Below are positions 53,010 through 63,258 of a stretch of 64,000 nucleotides of DNA, piece after piece. This stretch comes from Bacteroides mediterraneensis (GTDB lineage Bacteria > Bacteroidota > Bacteroidia > Bacteroidales > Bacteroidaceae): assembly GCF_016900355.1 (NCBI RefSeq), contig NZ_JACJKA010000005.1:1-64000 (forward strand). The letters are read 5' to 3'. Under the pieces are notes generated by a model. That model ran no database searches and was not told where the DNA came from. It saw only the letters and a program-made list of their open reading frames with translations. The translations under genes were made by a program, and so were the position numbers. Each line of letters opens with the position of its first letter. The stretch's first letter is position 1.

Positions 53010-54505
53010 TTACGGATTAATAAGAGTTACCCCCTCGGGCAAAGAGAGCGTTTTGCGGGAATCCTCCGGCTGTAACACATAGCGTGCCTTCTTAGCCTCT
53101 CCCACCCGGTTACGGTCTACACTGATATTGAAGCGACGCAAATCGAACCAGCGGAGTCCTTCGTGAATGAACTGCTGCCGGGCCACCTCACTAACATAGT
53201 ACAGAATACCCGTCTGTTCCTGCGTAAGCGGACGATAGAAAGGCTGTATCCGTTCCCGGTCGGACGGTTTCACATTCTCGATTTCAGTACCCGACAACTC
53301 ACTCCCGATGCCATCCGCAATATGCTTCTGGTTGATGAACGTAATCAGGTCGTCTTTGGCCAAATCAGCGCGGCCCGTCATGGCGTAAGCTTCAATACGG
53401 TGCAGAAAAACTTCTTCGGTGGTCAGCAAGACATTCTTTGTGTACTGTCCGCGACGTTCGTTCAGCAATCCGTCGGCCGACTGGAAATGGGTAAACTTCG
53501 GCCAGTAGGCACGGGTCCGGTCGAGTCTGCGCACCGCCTTGAAATAACCTTCTATCTGCCGGATACTTTTGGACGAGAAACGCTGGAAAACCTCCTCATA
53601 CGATACGCTTCCCAGTCCGTAGCGGTCGGTCTTGTAGTTCTCTTCCCAAAGACTCTCCACCGTAGTAATCAGCAGATTGCTGGGATTATCTTCCGAAGCA
53701 TACCCCTCCACCATCTCCTCCACCGATTTTTCCTTATACTCCTGATAAGGCAAGATGGATTTCTTGACATCGTTTCCCAGCACATACGTGGCATAGTCGA
53801 TGACTTTCTGCCACTGCCCCGTGTAAGCAAAAAAGCGGACGGCCAATGCATAAGCCGCTTTTTTATGGAAATGAAATTTTTTCTTCTCATAATACTCGTC
53901 CCGCACCCAAGCCAGACCGTAAGAAAGGTCTCTTTCAATCTTCCGGTAAGTGTCCTGCAAGTTCTCTTTCGGATAAGACACCCACGCATTCTTCTCGGAT
54001 TTCTCCACATAAGGGATGCCGGGCAGGCCTTTGTTGGTTTCCTCGTCGGCAAAAGGCGGCGCCCAGATATTGGCCACCATGAAATGCAGGTAAGCACGAA
54101 CCAAAAACGCCTCGGCATAAAGGGCCTGCAACTGCGGGTCTTCCTTGTCCGGATAAGCGGCCAGCAATTCCAGCACCTGATTGGCCTGGGCGATTCCCCG
54201 GTAACAATCCAGCCAATACAGCTTGGGAGAATCCAACTCTTCCTCGTGGTAATCGTTCCAATAAAACATGGCCTCGTTCAACCGTGAAGCCGGCAGTTGC
54301 ACGCTCCGGTCGTCTACATTGTCCGTCCGCAACTCCAGGAAACGGAAATAACTGGCTTCCGGATAAGCAGCCGTCAGCAGTTGGGCAATCTTCTCTTTGG
54401 AGTCGACTTCCAATCGGGATACTGTTCCAGAAAATCATTGCAGGCAGATAGTACGAGGCAAACCGCTCCCAAAAGGGAGGAAACATATCTATTTATCTTT
54501 CTCAT
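53010..54505 (-). pseudogene. SusD/RagB-like outer-membrane lipoprotein gene, frameshifted near the signal peptide
   Basis: The true start is the ATG at 54505: MRKINRYVSSLLGAV, lipobox LSAC, then CNDFLEQYP. That frame ends after 43 codons at 54374. The SusD body (from a TTG at 54413: LEVDSKEKIAQLLTAAYP..., to the stop at 53010) is in the next frame. One base is missing near 54415-54418, within or beside CCC. Restoring one C gives CNDFLEQYPRLEVDSKEKIA, an uninterrupted SusD of about 499 residues. The remaining body looks normal, including RQQFIHEGLRWFDLRRF. Either a recent mutation, a phase-variable site or an assembly error. Confidence 0.8.
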
Positions 54506-54517
54506 ATTTTCTATTCA

Positions 54518-57500
54518 TTAAAAACTTAACTGTACCGACATACTGTACGTCCTGGGAGTGGGAGAAGAAACCCCTCCGGAATTGATGAACTCCGGATCTC
54601 TTCCCTGCAGTTTCTTATCCGCATAAATCAAAAAAGGATTGGTCACCTGGGCGTACAGACTGAGGCCTTTCATCTTCATTTTCTCACAAACCGCGCGAGG
54701 GAAAGTATATCCCAGTGAAAGACTCTTCAAGCGCACAAAACTTCCGTCGGCCACATTCACCTGCGAATAGTTGTAGGTATTGTAAGCCCGCTCCACATTC
54801 TCTTTTCCCATCAAGCTGTAAATGTCATATCCCGGAATGACCGGAATGTGCTTGGTCTGTTCATCCCCCTTTACCAGCCAACGGTCGCGATACCGGGTGG
54901 TGAACACATTCAGGTCGTTGTATTCCGGGTCAAATGTCGGACTGGTTCGCACTTTATTGCCTATCCGGGAAGTCAGGAACACGGAGAGGCTCCAGCCTTT
55001 GTAGCGGAAAGTGTTTTCCAAACTGGTGGTGATAAACGGATCGGAAGGGCCCTCATACAACAGATAAGACCGGTTATAAGTCGTATCATAAAAATTGGCC
55101 CCCGCAATCTGCGAATAGCCGTTGGACGACAATGGCAGATTGCCAAAATAAAACTGGGGTAATCCTCTATCCGTCAGTCCCCGGAGGTCGAAAGAATACA
55201 ATCCTCCCCGAGGAAACCTTTCGATGTTCCCTCGCCCGTTGCCTGCCACCATGTCGAAAGTGGTAGGTCGATTCAGCAGACGGGTTATCTCCTGGTGATA
55301 GAACGAAAATCCCCAGACCGTATTCCAGCTGAAATCTTTCTGCCGGATGTTCTGCGTATTCAACAGAAAATCAAGGCCCACGGTCTTCATATCCCCAAAG
55401 TTCATCCATTTCTTGTACTCCCCCCCGATACCGGAAGTCTGTACCCAGTCAATCAAATCGAATGAACGGCGCGAATACACATCCAGCGAACAGCTGATCC
55501 GGTCGTTCCAAAAAGACAGGTCGGTCCCCACATTGAACTCATACATTTTTTCCCAAGTGAGGTCACGGTTTTCCAAGTGCTGGATGTAAATGGCATATTC
55601 CCGGTCGGAGATATCCTTGCGGAAGGTCAGACGACTGTCGTACACCGGCAAGGAATTGATGGCTTCACTATTCATCTTGGCCACCAACCCATAACTCATG
55701 CGCAGGGAAAACTGGTTCCAGAAACGACGGAAAGGCGCAAAGAACGACTCGGCATCCACATTCCATTTCACCCCCACATTCCAAGTGGGCAACCATCTGA
55801 CCCGACAACCAATTCCGGCCGCATTGGAACCCTCGTAATTTCCTACCAGATTCAAAATGTACCGATCCCGGTAGTCATAGGTGAAAGAGCCGGAAAAAAC
55901 GACGTCACGCTCATGGTGGTCGCGCAAGGAAAAATAGTCCTCCCCTTCATTCAGTGTCTTTTCAAACACCAGCGGTGAAGTCATGACACTGTTGGCCCGG
56001 TTAAACCCAATACCGTATCCCTTGAAAGTATCGGACGACAAGTCTTTCATCTTCACCTCGGCAAAAGAGAACCACTTGATCCGGTGTCCGCCCCATTCGT
56101 GAGCATAATCCAATGAGGCACGTCCCAGATAACTATTCATCGTCTGTGACGATTTCTGGTAAACCCCATCCATGGGCAGAATCACCTGCGGCTCCCCCTT
56201 CTCTGGACGGTAAAGGTAAATGTTGTGCTGTCTTTCCCACAATCCCCGGTCGGCCCGGTACGCCCACAACACATTGGAGTTTTCTCCCAAAAAATGCGCC
56301 ATCCCCGTCACCGCCATACGGGTATTCAACAAAAGCGACAGACGCAGTTTCTTGACAGGCTCCCATTCCCCGCTCAGCGAGAAACGGAAATCAGACACGC
56401 GGATACGCATGTAATTTTCTTGATACTCTTGAAGAATATTAAATGGTGCCCAATCGTTCCGGTAATATTCATAATTTCCTGCCTCATCGTAAGGACGCAA
56501 CGTACGGGACGTATTCAACGCATAATTGAACGGGTTGATGTCAAAATCACGCTTATAAGCTCCTGCCTCCAGATTCCGGATACGTGGAAACGTTCCCGGG
56601 GCACGCTGTTCCCGGAAGTTGGCCTGCAGATTGGCAGATACTTTCAGACGGGGAGACAGAAAGAAACTCGAATTCAAGAAACCCGTAAAGCGTTTCACCT
56701 TCTCCGCTACCGTTTCACCCGGATCATTGTAAAAACTCACGGAGGCATAAGTGGCCGATTTCTCTCCCCCATAACTCAAGGACAAAGAATGATTTCGTGT
56801 CAGCGACTGGGTATAGATGTGCTTGAACCAATCGGTATTATGCGTGGATGCCTTGTGTAAAAACGCCCTTCTGGCTTCCAACGTATTGGGTAAACCGAAT
56901 CCGTCTTGCTGAAAGGAATCGATAAGCTGATACATTTGAGAATATACCCCTCCCCTTCGCCCATAAAGGGCGCGGTTCATCGTAAAATAGCCTTTATTCT
57001 CCATCTCGTGATAAACCTGCATCGTTTCGGCACTGTTCATCATGTCAAACTGCGTATACGACGGTCTGAGCCGCAAAGAGGTCGTCAGATTATATGTCAA
57101 CATTGAGTCCTTTTCCGCGTTTGCCAGCCTTGGACTCCACGACGATGACTCCGTTCATCCCTCCGGCTCCGTATAAGGAAGTGGCCGAAGCATCTTTCAA
57201 CACCTCCACGCTTTCAATGTCTGCCGGATTCAGTCCGGCCAGTGTAGAACTGACCAACGTAATGGCATCCCCGGAAGCCAGCTGTTCCTCGTTCAAAGCG
57301 ACCATATCCTCTACTACTGCTCCATCCACCACCCATAAAGGCTGCACATTTCCATGAATGGAACTGCCTCCTCGAATGTTGACCTTCGGAGCCGCCCCGA
57401 AAGTGCTGGAAACCGCAGAGACATTTAACCCCGGCGCTTTTCCTTCCAACAGGCGACTGAAATCGGCTTGGGGGGTTGAAAGGAAGTCCTGGGTAGAAAC

Positions 57501-57908
57501 TTTGGTGACAGCCCCTACAAACAGTCGGGAATTCACCTTACTATATCCCGTCACGACCACCTCCGCCAAGGCCTGCACATCGGATTCCAACACGATGTGC
57601 AATTTCTTTTCCGACTTGACAACAAACTCATAGGGTTTCATCCCAATATAACTGACCGTCCATTTTTCACCCACAGAAGTACGGGTTTCAAACTGACCGT
57701 TCAAATCTGTGACGACACCGCTTTTCTTCCGTACATTCTGTACAGCGGCCCCGATTAACGGCTCTCCACCGCCATCGGTCACGACTCCCCTCACCACAAT
57801 CTGTGGCATCGCCTCTCGGGTGCCATGAGAAGAGCTTGCATATAAAGCGCTTATATGCAACAGGAAAGATAGAGCCAAGAAGAGCCCTACGTTGTGATTT
57901 TTATCCAT
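54518..57908 (-). pseudogene. SusC-like TonB-dependent receptor gene, frameshifted
   Basis: The N-terminal part (57908-57090) encodes the signal peptide, carboxypeptidase-like domain (IVVRGVVTDGGGEPLIGAA), and the SusC plug ending VVESKAGKRGKGLNVDI then stop. The C-terminal part (57103-54518, 861 residues) encodes the barrel, beginning TYNLTTSLRLRPSYTQFD and ending SVQLSF. Deleting one base in GTTG (57098-57101) joins them as GLNVTYNLTTS, as in intact SusC proteins of about 1,130 residues. As read it should make no functional receptor. The downstream SusD is also frameshifted. Confidence 0.85.
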
Positions 57909-57954
57909 AAAATAGTTCGGTTAAGGTTTTTTACACAAGTAAAAATTTTCTTTG

Positions 57955-57962
57955 CAAAAATA
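57955..57962 (-). promoter_or_regulatory. -7 element of SusC-led operon
   Basis: TATTTTTG on the minus strand, 47 bases upstream of the SusC ATG at 57908. No well-placed TTTG is seen. Confidence 0.5.
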
Positions 57963-58088
57963 CGACAAGCCTATTCCATGGGAAATCGCCAAAAATGGTT
58001 ATTTTACGTATCCACAAACGATAGAATATCCCCACATATAGTGATTGTTTTTCATATCAGATAAATCCACTATGTCAAGGATTTTCCG

Positions 58089-58096
58089 TACATTTG
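58089..58096 (+). promoter_or_regulatory. -7 element of prmA
   Basis: TACATTTG, 31 bases before the ATG at 58128. Confidence 0.55.
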
Positions 58097-58127
58097 TCTA
58101 AAATTCTATTTTAAACCGCACAAACGT

Positions 58128-58976
58128 ATGAAATATTTTGAAGTGACCTTTACCGCACAGCCGTGCAATGAGATCATCACCGACGTACTCTCGGGACTGA
58201 CTGCCGACATCGGCTTTGAAAGTTTCGTGGAATGTGAAAACGGTATGCAGGCCTATATCCAGCAAAGCCAGTTTGATGAAGAGGCCCTCAAACAGGTAGT
58301 GGAAAATTTCCCAATACCTGATACAGCCATTACTTACTCCATCACGGAGCCGGAAGACAAAAACTGGAACGAGGAATGGGAAAAGAATTTCTTCCAGCCC
58401 ATCGTCATCGACAACCGCTGCGTGATTCACAGTACTTTCCATAAAGATTACCCAAAGGCGGAATACGACATCGTGATCAATCCGCAGATGGCGTTCGGTA
58501 CGGGACACCATGAAACCACCAGTTCCATTTTGGGTGAATTGCTGGAAGCCGATTTAAAAGGCAAATCGGTACTCGATATGGGATGCGGAACGTCCATCCT
58601 GGCTATCCTGGCCAGCATGAGAGGAGCAGAAAAGGTGACTGCCATCGACATTGACGACTGGTGCGTGAACAATTCACGCGACAACATTGCCCTGAACGGC
58701 ATCTCCAACATCACCGTGGAACTGGGCGACGCTTCCCTGCTGAAAGGACACGAACCGTTTGATGTCATCATTGCTAACATCAACCGCAACATTCTGTTAC
58801 AAGATATGCCGGCTTATGCAGCCTGTATGAAAAAAGGTTCAGAATTGTACATTAGTGGTTTTTATACACAAGATATTCCGGTATTACGTGAAAAGGCAGA
58901 AAGCTTGGGCATGGAATATGTACACCACCGAGAAAAACACAATTGGGCAGCTGTAAAATTCATCATGAAAAAATAA
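58128..58976 (+). CDS. prmA: ribosomal protein L11 methyltransferase
   Basis: PrmA trimethylates ribosomal protein L11. The 282-residue protein has an N-terminal L11-recognition region and a SAM domain with INPQMAFGTGHHETTS, VLDMGCGTSILAILAS, and VIIANINRNILLQDMP (family NPPY-like motif). It is cytoplasmic, alone in its unit, with the terminator at 58999 beyond it. Confidence 0.94.
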   Translation: MKYFEVTFTAQPCNEIITDVLSGLTADIGFESFVECENGMQAYIQQSQFDEEALKQVVENFPIPDTAITYSITEPEDKNWNEEWEKNFFQPIVIDNRCVIHSTFHKDYPKAEYDIVINPQMAFGTGHHETTSSILGELLEADLKGKSVLDMGCGTSILAILASMRGAEKVTAIDIDDWCVNNSRDNIALNGISNITVELGDASLLKGHEPFDVIIANINRNILLQDMPAYAACMKKGSELYISGFYTQDIPVLREKAESLGMEYVHHREKHNWAAVKFIMKK

Positions 58977-58998
58977 GATTCTCCAATAAGAAAACAGC

Positions 58999-59036
58999 AA
59001 AGGCTGTCAGCGCTTCAATGCTTTGACAGCCTTTTT
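58999..59036. terminator. shared terminator overlapping the AlkD-like 3' end
   Basis: AAAGGCTGTCA pairs with TGACAGCCTTTTT. It serves prmA (+). The left arm and loop overlap the last codons of the minus-strand AlkD-like gene (stop at 59007). Confidence 0.8.
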
Positions 59037-59717
59037 CATTTCTTCACTTACCCGATAAGATTCACCAATCTTCTGAAGGGTCTTGCGGAAGGTGAAATCA
59101 TCCAAGTGACAGTTTTGAAGGAAAGCCAAAGTCTTTTCCGGGAATTTCACCAAACATACTGAAAGGGCCCATGACACAGCCATGCGTACGTAATATCCTT
59201 CATGCCGGATACCATCGAGCAAGGAAAGTAATTCATCCACATGATTCGCATCCAAGAAATAACTCATGCCCATCACCACCCCGAAGCGAACTTCATACTC
59301 GCCCGATGCCTTCATCCATTCCTTCAGGTAATTCCAAAGACGGGCTGAATGCTGACAGACAAACGCCGGACCACCCCCAAACTTAAACGTATCGCACACC
59401 GACCAACTGTTGATGTTCCATACAAAACAGGTGACACGGTGAAGGTAGACCTCTATATCTTCATCGGGCTTGATGCATCCCAATACCATCCCCTGCAACA
59501 TACGTTCTTCCATGTAATACCCGTCGGCTGTTTCAAGATACTTTTCCCAGTCGCTCTTGGCAATCCTGGCAGCCAGTTTCCGCAGTGCCGGCAAACGAAT
59601 GCCCAACACATGTTCTACACCCGGGTGAAGCCCTTCCGTAAACTTGCGGTTCCCATCTTCCGCCAATATCAGCAGATGTTCTTTGACGGTCAAACCGTCC
59701 AGTCTGAATTCCTCCAT
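59007..59717 (-). CDS. DNA alkylation repair protein, AlkD-like
   Basis: 236 residues from ATG 59717 (MEEFRLDGLTVKEHLLIL); the open frame extends upstream without coding character. It is helical with HEAT-like repeats: LGIRLPALRKLAARI, YMEERMLQGMVLGCI, VRMAVSWALSVCLVKFP. AlkD-type glycosylases remove N3- and N7-alkylated bases by trapping the backbone rather than flipping. The catalytic residue positions are not confirmed here. It is a single-gene unit, convergent with prmA. Confidence 0.8.
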   Translation of the reverse strand: MEEFRLDGLTVKEHLLILAEDGNRKFTEGLHPGVEHVLGIRLPALRKLAARIAKSDWEKYLETADGYYMEERMLQGMVLGCIKPDEDIEVYLHRVTCFVWNINSWSVCDTFKFGGGPAFVCQHSARLWNYLKEWMKASGEYEVRFGVVMGMSYFLDANHVDELLSLLDGIRHEGYYVRMAVSWALSVCLVKFPEKTLAFLQNCHLDDFTFRKTLQKIGESYRVSEEMKKAVKALKR

Positions 59718-59788
59718 GACCTTATTATATACGCATTTTTTAAATTCCGGGCAAAGATAGGAAAAACTGAAAAAATTATGCATTTTTG

Positions 59789-59819
59789 TTTGGATATTTC
59801 ATCCGATTCGCTACCTTTG
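59789..59819 (+). promoter_or_regulatory. trp operon promoter
   Basis: TTTG (59789-59792), exactly 19 bp, TACCTTTG (59812-59819). Full Bacteroides consensus. The leader peptide begins 37 bases further on. Confidence 0.85.
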
Positions 59820-59855
59820 TAGCCGAAACAAAGAAAGAACAAGAAAAATAACATT

Positions 59856-59909
59856 ATGAAACATTCTATGGTAAATACATTCTTCTGGTGGCGCCGCTTA
59901 CAACTCTAA
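59856..59909 (+). CDS. trpL: trp leader peptide with tandem Trp codons
   Basis: A 17-residue peptide, [17 protein letters not shown]. The tandem TGG TGG codons are at 59886-59891, followed by Arg-Arg. The reading frame, the following terminator (59966) and an antiterminator complement (59912-59919) are the layout of ribosome-stalling attenuation. Low Trp-tRNA would stall the ribosome and allow trpBEGD transcription. Confidence 0.85.
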   Translation: MKHSMVNTFFWWRRLQL

Positions 59910-59911
59910 TA

Positions 59912-59996
59912 GTCGTAAGGGAACTCAGTCGCGCGTATATACCTCAAAAAGATATAACCATACAGAAAGGCTGTCGTACTTACGACAGCCTTTTTT
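59912..59996 (+). promoter_or_regulatory. trp attenuator (antiterminator and terminator)
   Basis: Terminator: AAAGGCTGTCGT pairs with ACGACAGCCTTTTTT (59966-59996). Antiterminator: GTCGTAAG at 59912-59919 is exactly complementary to CTTACGAC at 59979-59986, which overlaps the terminator loop and right arm, so the two folds exclude each other. Confidence 0.8.
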
Positions 59997-60027
59997 GTTT
60001 TTACCCCTAAAAAATACAAATACACTC

Positions 60028-61224
60028 ATGAAAAGTTATCAAGTCAATCAAGAAGGATTTTATGGAGATTTTGGTGGAGCCTACATCCCGGAAATTCTCC
60101 ATCGCTGTGTGGAAGAATTACGAAACGCTTATCTCCAGGTACTGGAAGATGAAAGTTTCCAAAAAGAATATCAAGCTTTACTCAAAGACTATGTAGGACG
60201 CCCCTCTCCGCTTTACCTCGCCAAACGGTTGTCGGAAAAATACGGATGCAAAATCTATCTGAAAAGAGAGGACCTGAACCATACGGGAGCCCATAAAATC
60301 AACAATGCCATCGGGCAGGTACTGCTGGCCCGAAGAATGGGAAAGAAACGAATCATTGCCGAGACAGGAGCCGGACAGCACGGTGTGGCAACCGCTACGG
60401 TATGTGCCCTGATGGGAATGGAATGCGTGGTCTACATGGGAAAGACCGATGTGGAACGCCAGCGGGTGAACGTGGAACGCATGCAAATGCTGGGAGCCAG
60501 AGTGGAAGCCGTCACCTCCGGCAACATGACCCTGAAAGATGCCACCAACGAAGCCATACGCGACTGGTGCTGCCACCCGGAAGACACGTACTATGTAATT
60601 GGTTCTACGGTAGGGCCTCATCCTTATCCGGACATGGTGGCCCGTCTGCAATCGGTCATCAGCGAGGAAATCAAGAAACAACTGATGGAACACGAAGGAC
60701 GTGACTATCCGGATTACCTGATGGCCTGCGTAGGGGGCGGAAGCAATGCTGCCGGCACCATCTATCATTATCTGGACGACGACCGGGTGAAAATCATTCT
60801 GGCAGAAGCCGGAGGAAAGGGTATCCACAGTGGATTCTCGGCTGCTACCATCCAGTTGGGACGCTTGGGTATCATCCACGGCTCAAAGACTCTGGTGATG
60901 CAAAATGAAGACGGACAAATTCTGGAACCTTACTCCGTATCCGCCGGACTGGATTATCCGGGCATCGGTCCTATGCACGCTAACTTAGCCGCTCAGAAAC
61001 GAGCTACCGTATTGGCCATCAACGACGATGAAGCCTTGCGGGCCGCCTTCGAACTGACCCGCTTGGAAGGTATCATTCCGGCATTGGAATCAGCTCACGC
61101 CTTAGGAGCACTGGAGAAAGTTAAATTCCAACCTTCTGACATCGTAGTTCTGACCGTATCAGGAAGAGGAGACAAAGACATCGAAACTTATTTGAGATAC
61201 AAAAATCACCCTGAACAATTTTAA
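60028..61224 (+). CDS. trpB: tryptophan synthase beta chain
   Basis: TrpB condenses indole with serine using PLP. Start at ATG 60028 ([24 protein letters not shown]); the frame opens earlier, inside the attenuator, which is not coding. The PLP lysine is in [14 protein letters not shown], phosphate-binding [14 protein letters not shown] follows, and the length of 398 residues is normal. It is first in the operon, the Bacteroides order with trpB leading. trpE starts 11 nt later. Confidence 0.96.
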   Translation: MKSYQVNQEGFYGDFGGAYIPEILHRCVEELRNAYLQVLEDESFQKEYQALLKDYVGRPSPLYLAKRLSEKYGCKIYLKREDLNHTGAHKINNAIGQVLLARRMGKKRIIAETGAGQHGVATATVCALMGMECVVYMGKTDVERQRVNVERMQMLGARVEAVTSGNMTLKDATNEAIRDWCCHPEDTYYVIGSTVGPHPYPDMVARLQSVISEEIKKQLMEHEGRDYPDYLMACVGGGSNAAGTIYHYLDDDRVKIILAEAGGKGIHSGFSAATIQLGRLGIIHGSKTLVMQNEDGQILEPYSVSAGLDYPGIGPMHANLAAQKRATVLAINDDEALRAAFELTRLEGIIPALESAHALGALEKVKFQPSDIVVLTVSGRGDKDIETYLRYKNHPEQF

Positions 61225-61235
61225 ACGAGAAAACA

Positions 61236-62636
61236 ATGAAAACTTTTGCTTATACAACCAGCTATAAAACACTTCCCGGCGATTTGCATACTCCCGTAAG
61301 CACGTACCTGACAGTACGCGACCTGTTTCCGCAGAGCATCTTGCTGGAAAGTTCAGATTACCACGGAGTGGAAAACAACCGCTCCTTTATCGGACTGAAC
61401 CCTATCGCCAGTTTTTCAGTAAACCACGGAATAGTCACTACCGTCTTCCCTGACAAAAGCCGCGAAGAACGTCCTTTGTCTCCTAACTTCCAAGTGGAAG
61501 ATGCTTTCAAGGATTTTCTGAAACATTTCGAGGTAAAAGGAGAATATGCCCGCTACACCGGTGTCTATGGTTACACCACCTTCAATGCGGTCCGTTATTT
61601 TGAACCGATTCCGGTGAAAGACAGCAGTGACCCGAAAAACGATGCACCGGATATTCTGTACATCCTCTACAAATACCTGATTGTATTCAACGACTTCCAA
61701 AGCGAAATGGTCTTGGTGGAACTGCAAGCTGACAACGAACCGAGCCACATCGAGGAAATTGAAAAGGCAGTCCAGAACCGGAACTATACGACCTACGACT
61801 TCCGGGTAATCGGTGAAACTACCAGCACCCTGACCGATGAAGAGCACAAAGCCAACATCCGTAAAGGTATCGCTCACTGTAAAAGAGGAGATGTATTCCA
61901 AATTGTACTTTCCCGTCGTTTCATCCAACGCTACGAAGGCGATGACTTCACCCTCTACCGTGCCTTGAGAAGCATCAATCCTTCTCCTTACTTGTTCTAC
62001 TTTGATTTCGGTGGATTCCGTATTTTCGGTTCTTCTCCCGAGACTCACTGCAAAATTGAAGATCGAAAAGCGACCATCGACCCGATTGCCGGTACTACTC
62101 GCAGAAGCGGAGACAAGAAAACCGATGAAGCCTTGACCGAAGCTTTGCTGGCTGATCCGAAAGAAAATGCAGAACACGTGATGCTGGTCGATTTGGCTCG
62201 CAACGATTTGAGCCGGAACTGCCACAATACGCACGTGGAATTCTACAAGCAACCGCAGTACTACAGTCACGTCATCCATCTGGTAAGCCGAGTAAGCGGT
62301 ACCTTGGATGAAGGAGCCGACCCCATCAAGACGTTCATTGATACGTTCCCAGCCGGCACGCTAAGTGGAGCTCCAAAGGTGAAAGCCATGCAGCTGATTA
62401 GTGAAATTGAACCGCACAACCGAGGTGCTTACGGAGGCTGCATCGGTTTCATCGGATTCAACGGCGACTTGAATCAAGCCATCACCATCCGCACCTTCGT
62501 AAGCCGCAACAACGAACTCTGGTTCCAAGCTGGAGGCGGCATCGTAGCCAAGAGTAACGAGAACAATGAACTGCAAGAAGTAAACAACAAGCTGGGAGCC
62601 TTGAAGAAAGCCATTCTCCTGGCCGAAAAAAGATAA
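61236..62636 (+). CDS. trpE: anthranilate synthase component I
   Basis: TrpE makes anthranilate from chorismate with ammonia from TrpG. The 466-residue protein has an N-terminal regulatory region (LLESSDYHGVENNRSFIGL, feedback Trp site of the LLES type) and the chorismate-binding core: ALRSINPSPYLFYFDFGGFRIFGSSPE, IDPIAGTTRRSGDKKTDEAL and AGTLSGAPKVKAMQLI. It is followed 6 nt later by trpG. Confidence 0.95.
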   Translation: MKTFAYTTSYKTLPGDLHTPVSTYLTVRDLFPQSILLESSDYHGVENNRSFIGLNPIASFSVNHGIVTTVFPDKSREERPLSPNFQVEDAFKDFLKHFEVKGEYARYTGVYGYTTFNAVRYFEPIPVKDSSDPKNDAPDILYILYKYLIVFNDFQSEMVLVELQADNEPSHIEEIEKAVQNRNYTTYDFRVIGETTSTLTDEEHKANIRKGIAHCKRGDVFQIVLSRRFIQRYEGDDFTLYRALRSINPSPYLFYFDFGGFRIFGSSPETHCKIEDRKATIDPIAGTTRRSGDKKTDEALTEALLADPKENAEHVMLVDLARNDLSRNCHNTHVEFYKQPQYYSHVIHLVSRVSGTLDEGADPIKTFIDTFPAGTLSGAPKVKAMQLISEIEPHNRGAYGGCIGFIGFNGDLNQAITIRTFVSRNNELWFQAGGGIVAKSNENNELQEVNNKLGALKKAILLAEKR

Positions 62637-62642
62637 CACCCT

Positions 62643-63209
62643 ATGAAAATTGTCATCATCGATAACTATGACTCATTTGTATACAACCTGAGTCACCTAC
62701 TGAAAGAACTGGGAGCTGAGGTCACTGTAAAACGTAACGACCAATTCAAACTGGAAGAACTGGAAGAGTTCGACAAAATCCTTCTCTCCCCGGGACCTGG
62801 TATTCCGGAAGAAGCCGGACTTCTGTTGGATGTCATCCGTACGTATGCCGGAAAGAAGCCCATTCTTGGTGTCTGCCTGGGCGAACAGGCCATCGGCGAA
62901 GTGTATGGAGGCAAACTGACCAACCTGGATGAAGTGTTCCACGGCATACAGAGCCCCATCACCCTGACCACCCCGGATTATCTGTTTGAAGGACTTCCCT
63001 CACAGATCCAAGTCGGAAGATACCACTCCTGGGTAGTGGACCAAAAAGGACTTCCCGATTGTCTGGAAGTCACTGCGGTCAGCAAAGAAGGGTATATCAT
63101 GGCGCTCCGTCACAAGACACTCGATGTACGCGGCGTACAGTTCCATCCCGAATCCGTGCTGACTCCCGACGGAAAGCAAATACTGGCTAATTGGATACAG
63201 CACCAATAA
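62643..63209 (+). CDS. trpG: anthranilate synthase component II (glutamine amidotransferase)
   Basis: TrpG hydrolyses glutamine and passes ammonia to TrpE. The 188-residue class I amidotransferase opens MKIVIIDNYDSFVYNLSHLL. The nucleophile Cys is in ILGVCLGEQAIGEVYGG; most relatives have His where this has Glu (GVCLGHQ). The catalytic His-Glu is in GVQFHPESVLTPDG. Its neighbours trpE and trpD favour TrpG over the related PabA, though it may serve both. Confidence 0.92.
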   Translation: MKIVIIDNYDSFVYNLSHLLKELGAEVTVKRNDQFKLEELEEFDKILLSPGPGIPEEAGLLLDVIRTYAGKKPILGVCLGEQAIGEVYGGKLTNLDEVFHGIQSPITLTTPDYLFEGLPSQIQVGRYHSWVVDQKGLPDCLEVTAVSKEGYIMALRHKTLDVRGVQFHPESVLTPDGKQILANWIQHQ

Positions 63210-63258
63210 GCCTCTAAAAGAAACTCATTTTATAACTGATAAAATTTAGAAATACAAT

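Noticed and set aside
53163-54287. A 374-codon plus-strand open frame antisense to SusD
   Set aside because: It is a shadow of a protein family with clear sequence identity on the minus strand.
54411-54413. TTG at 54413 as the genuine SusD start
   Set aside because: It would give a SusD without signal peptide or lipobox. A perfect lipoprotein leader lies immediately upstream in the adjacent frame.
59995-60027. An earlier trpB start inside the attenuator tail
   Set aside because: The extra residues come from the terminator T-run. The ATG at 60028 begins the conserved TrpB N-terminus.
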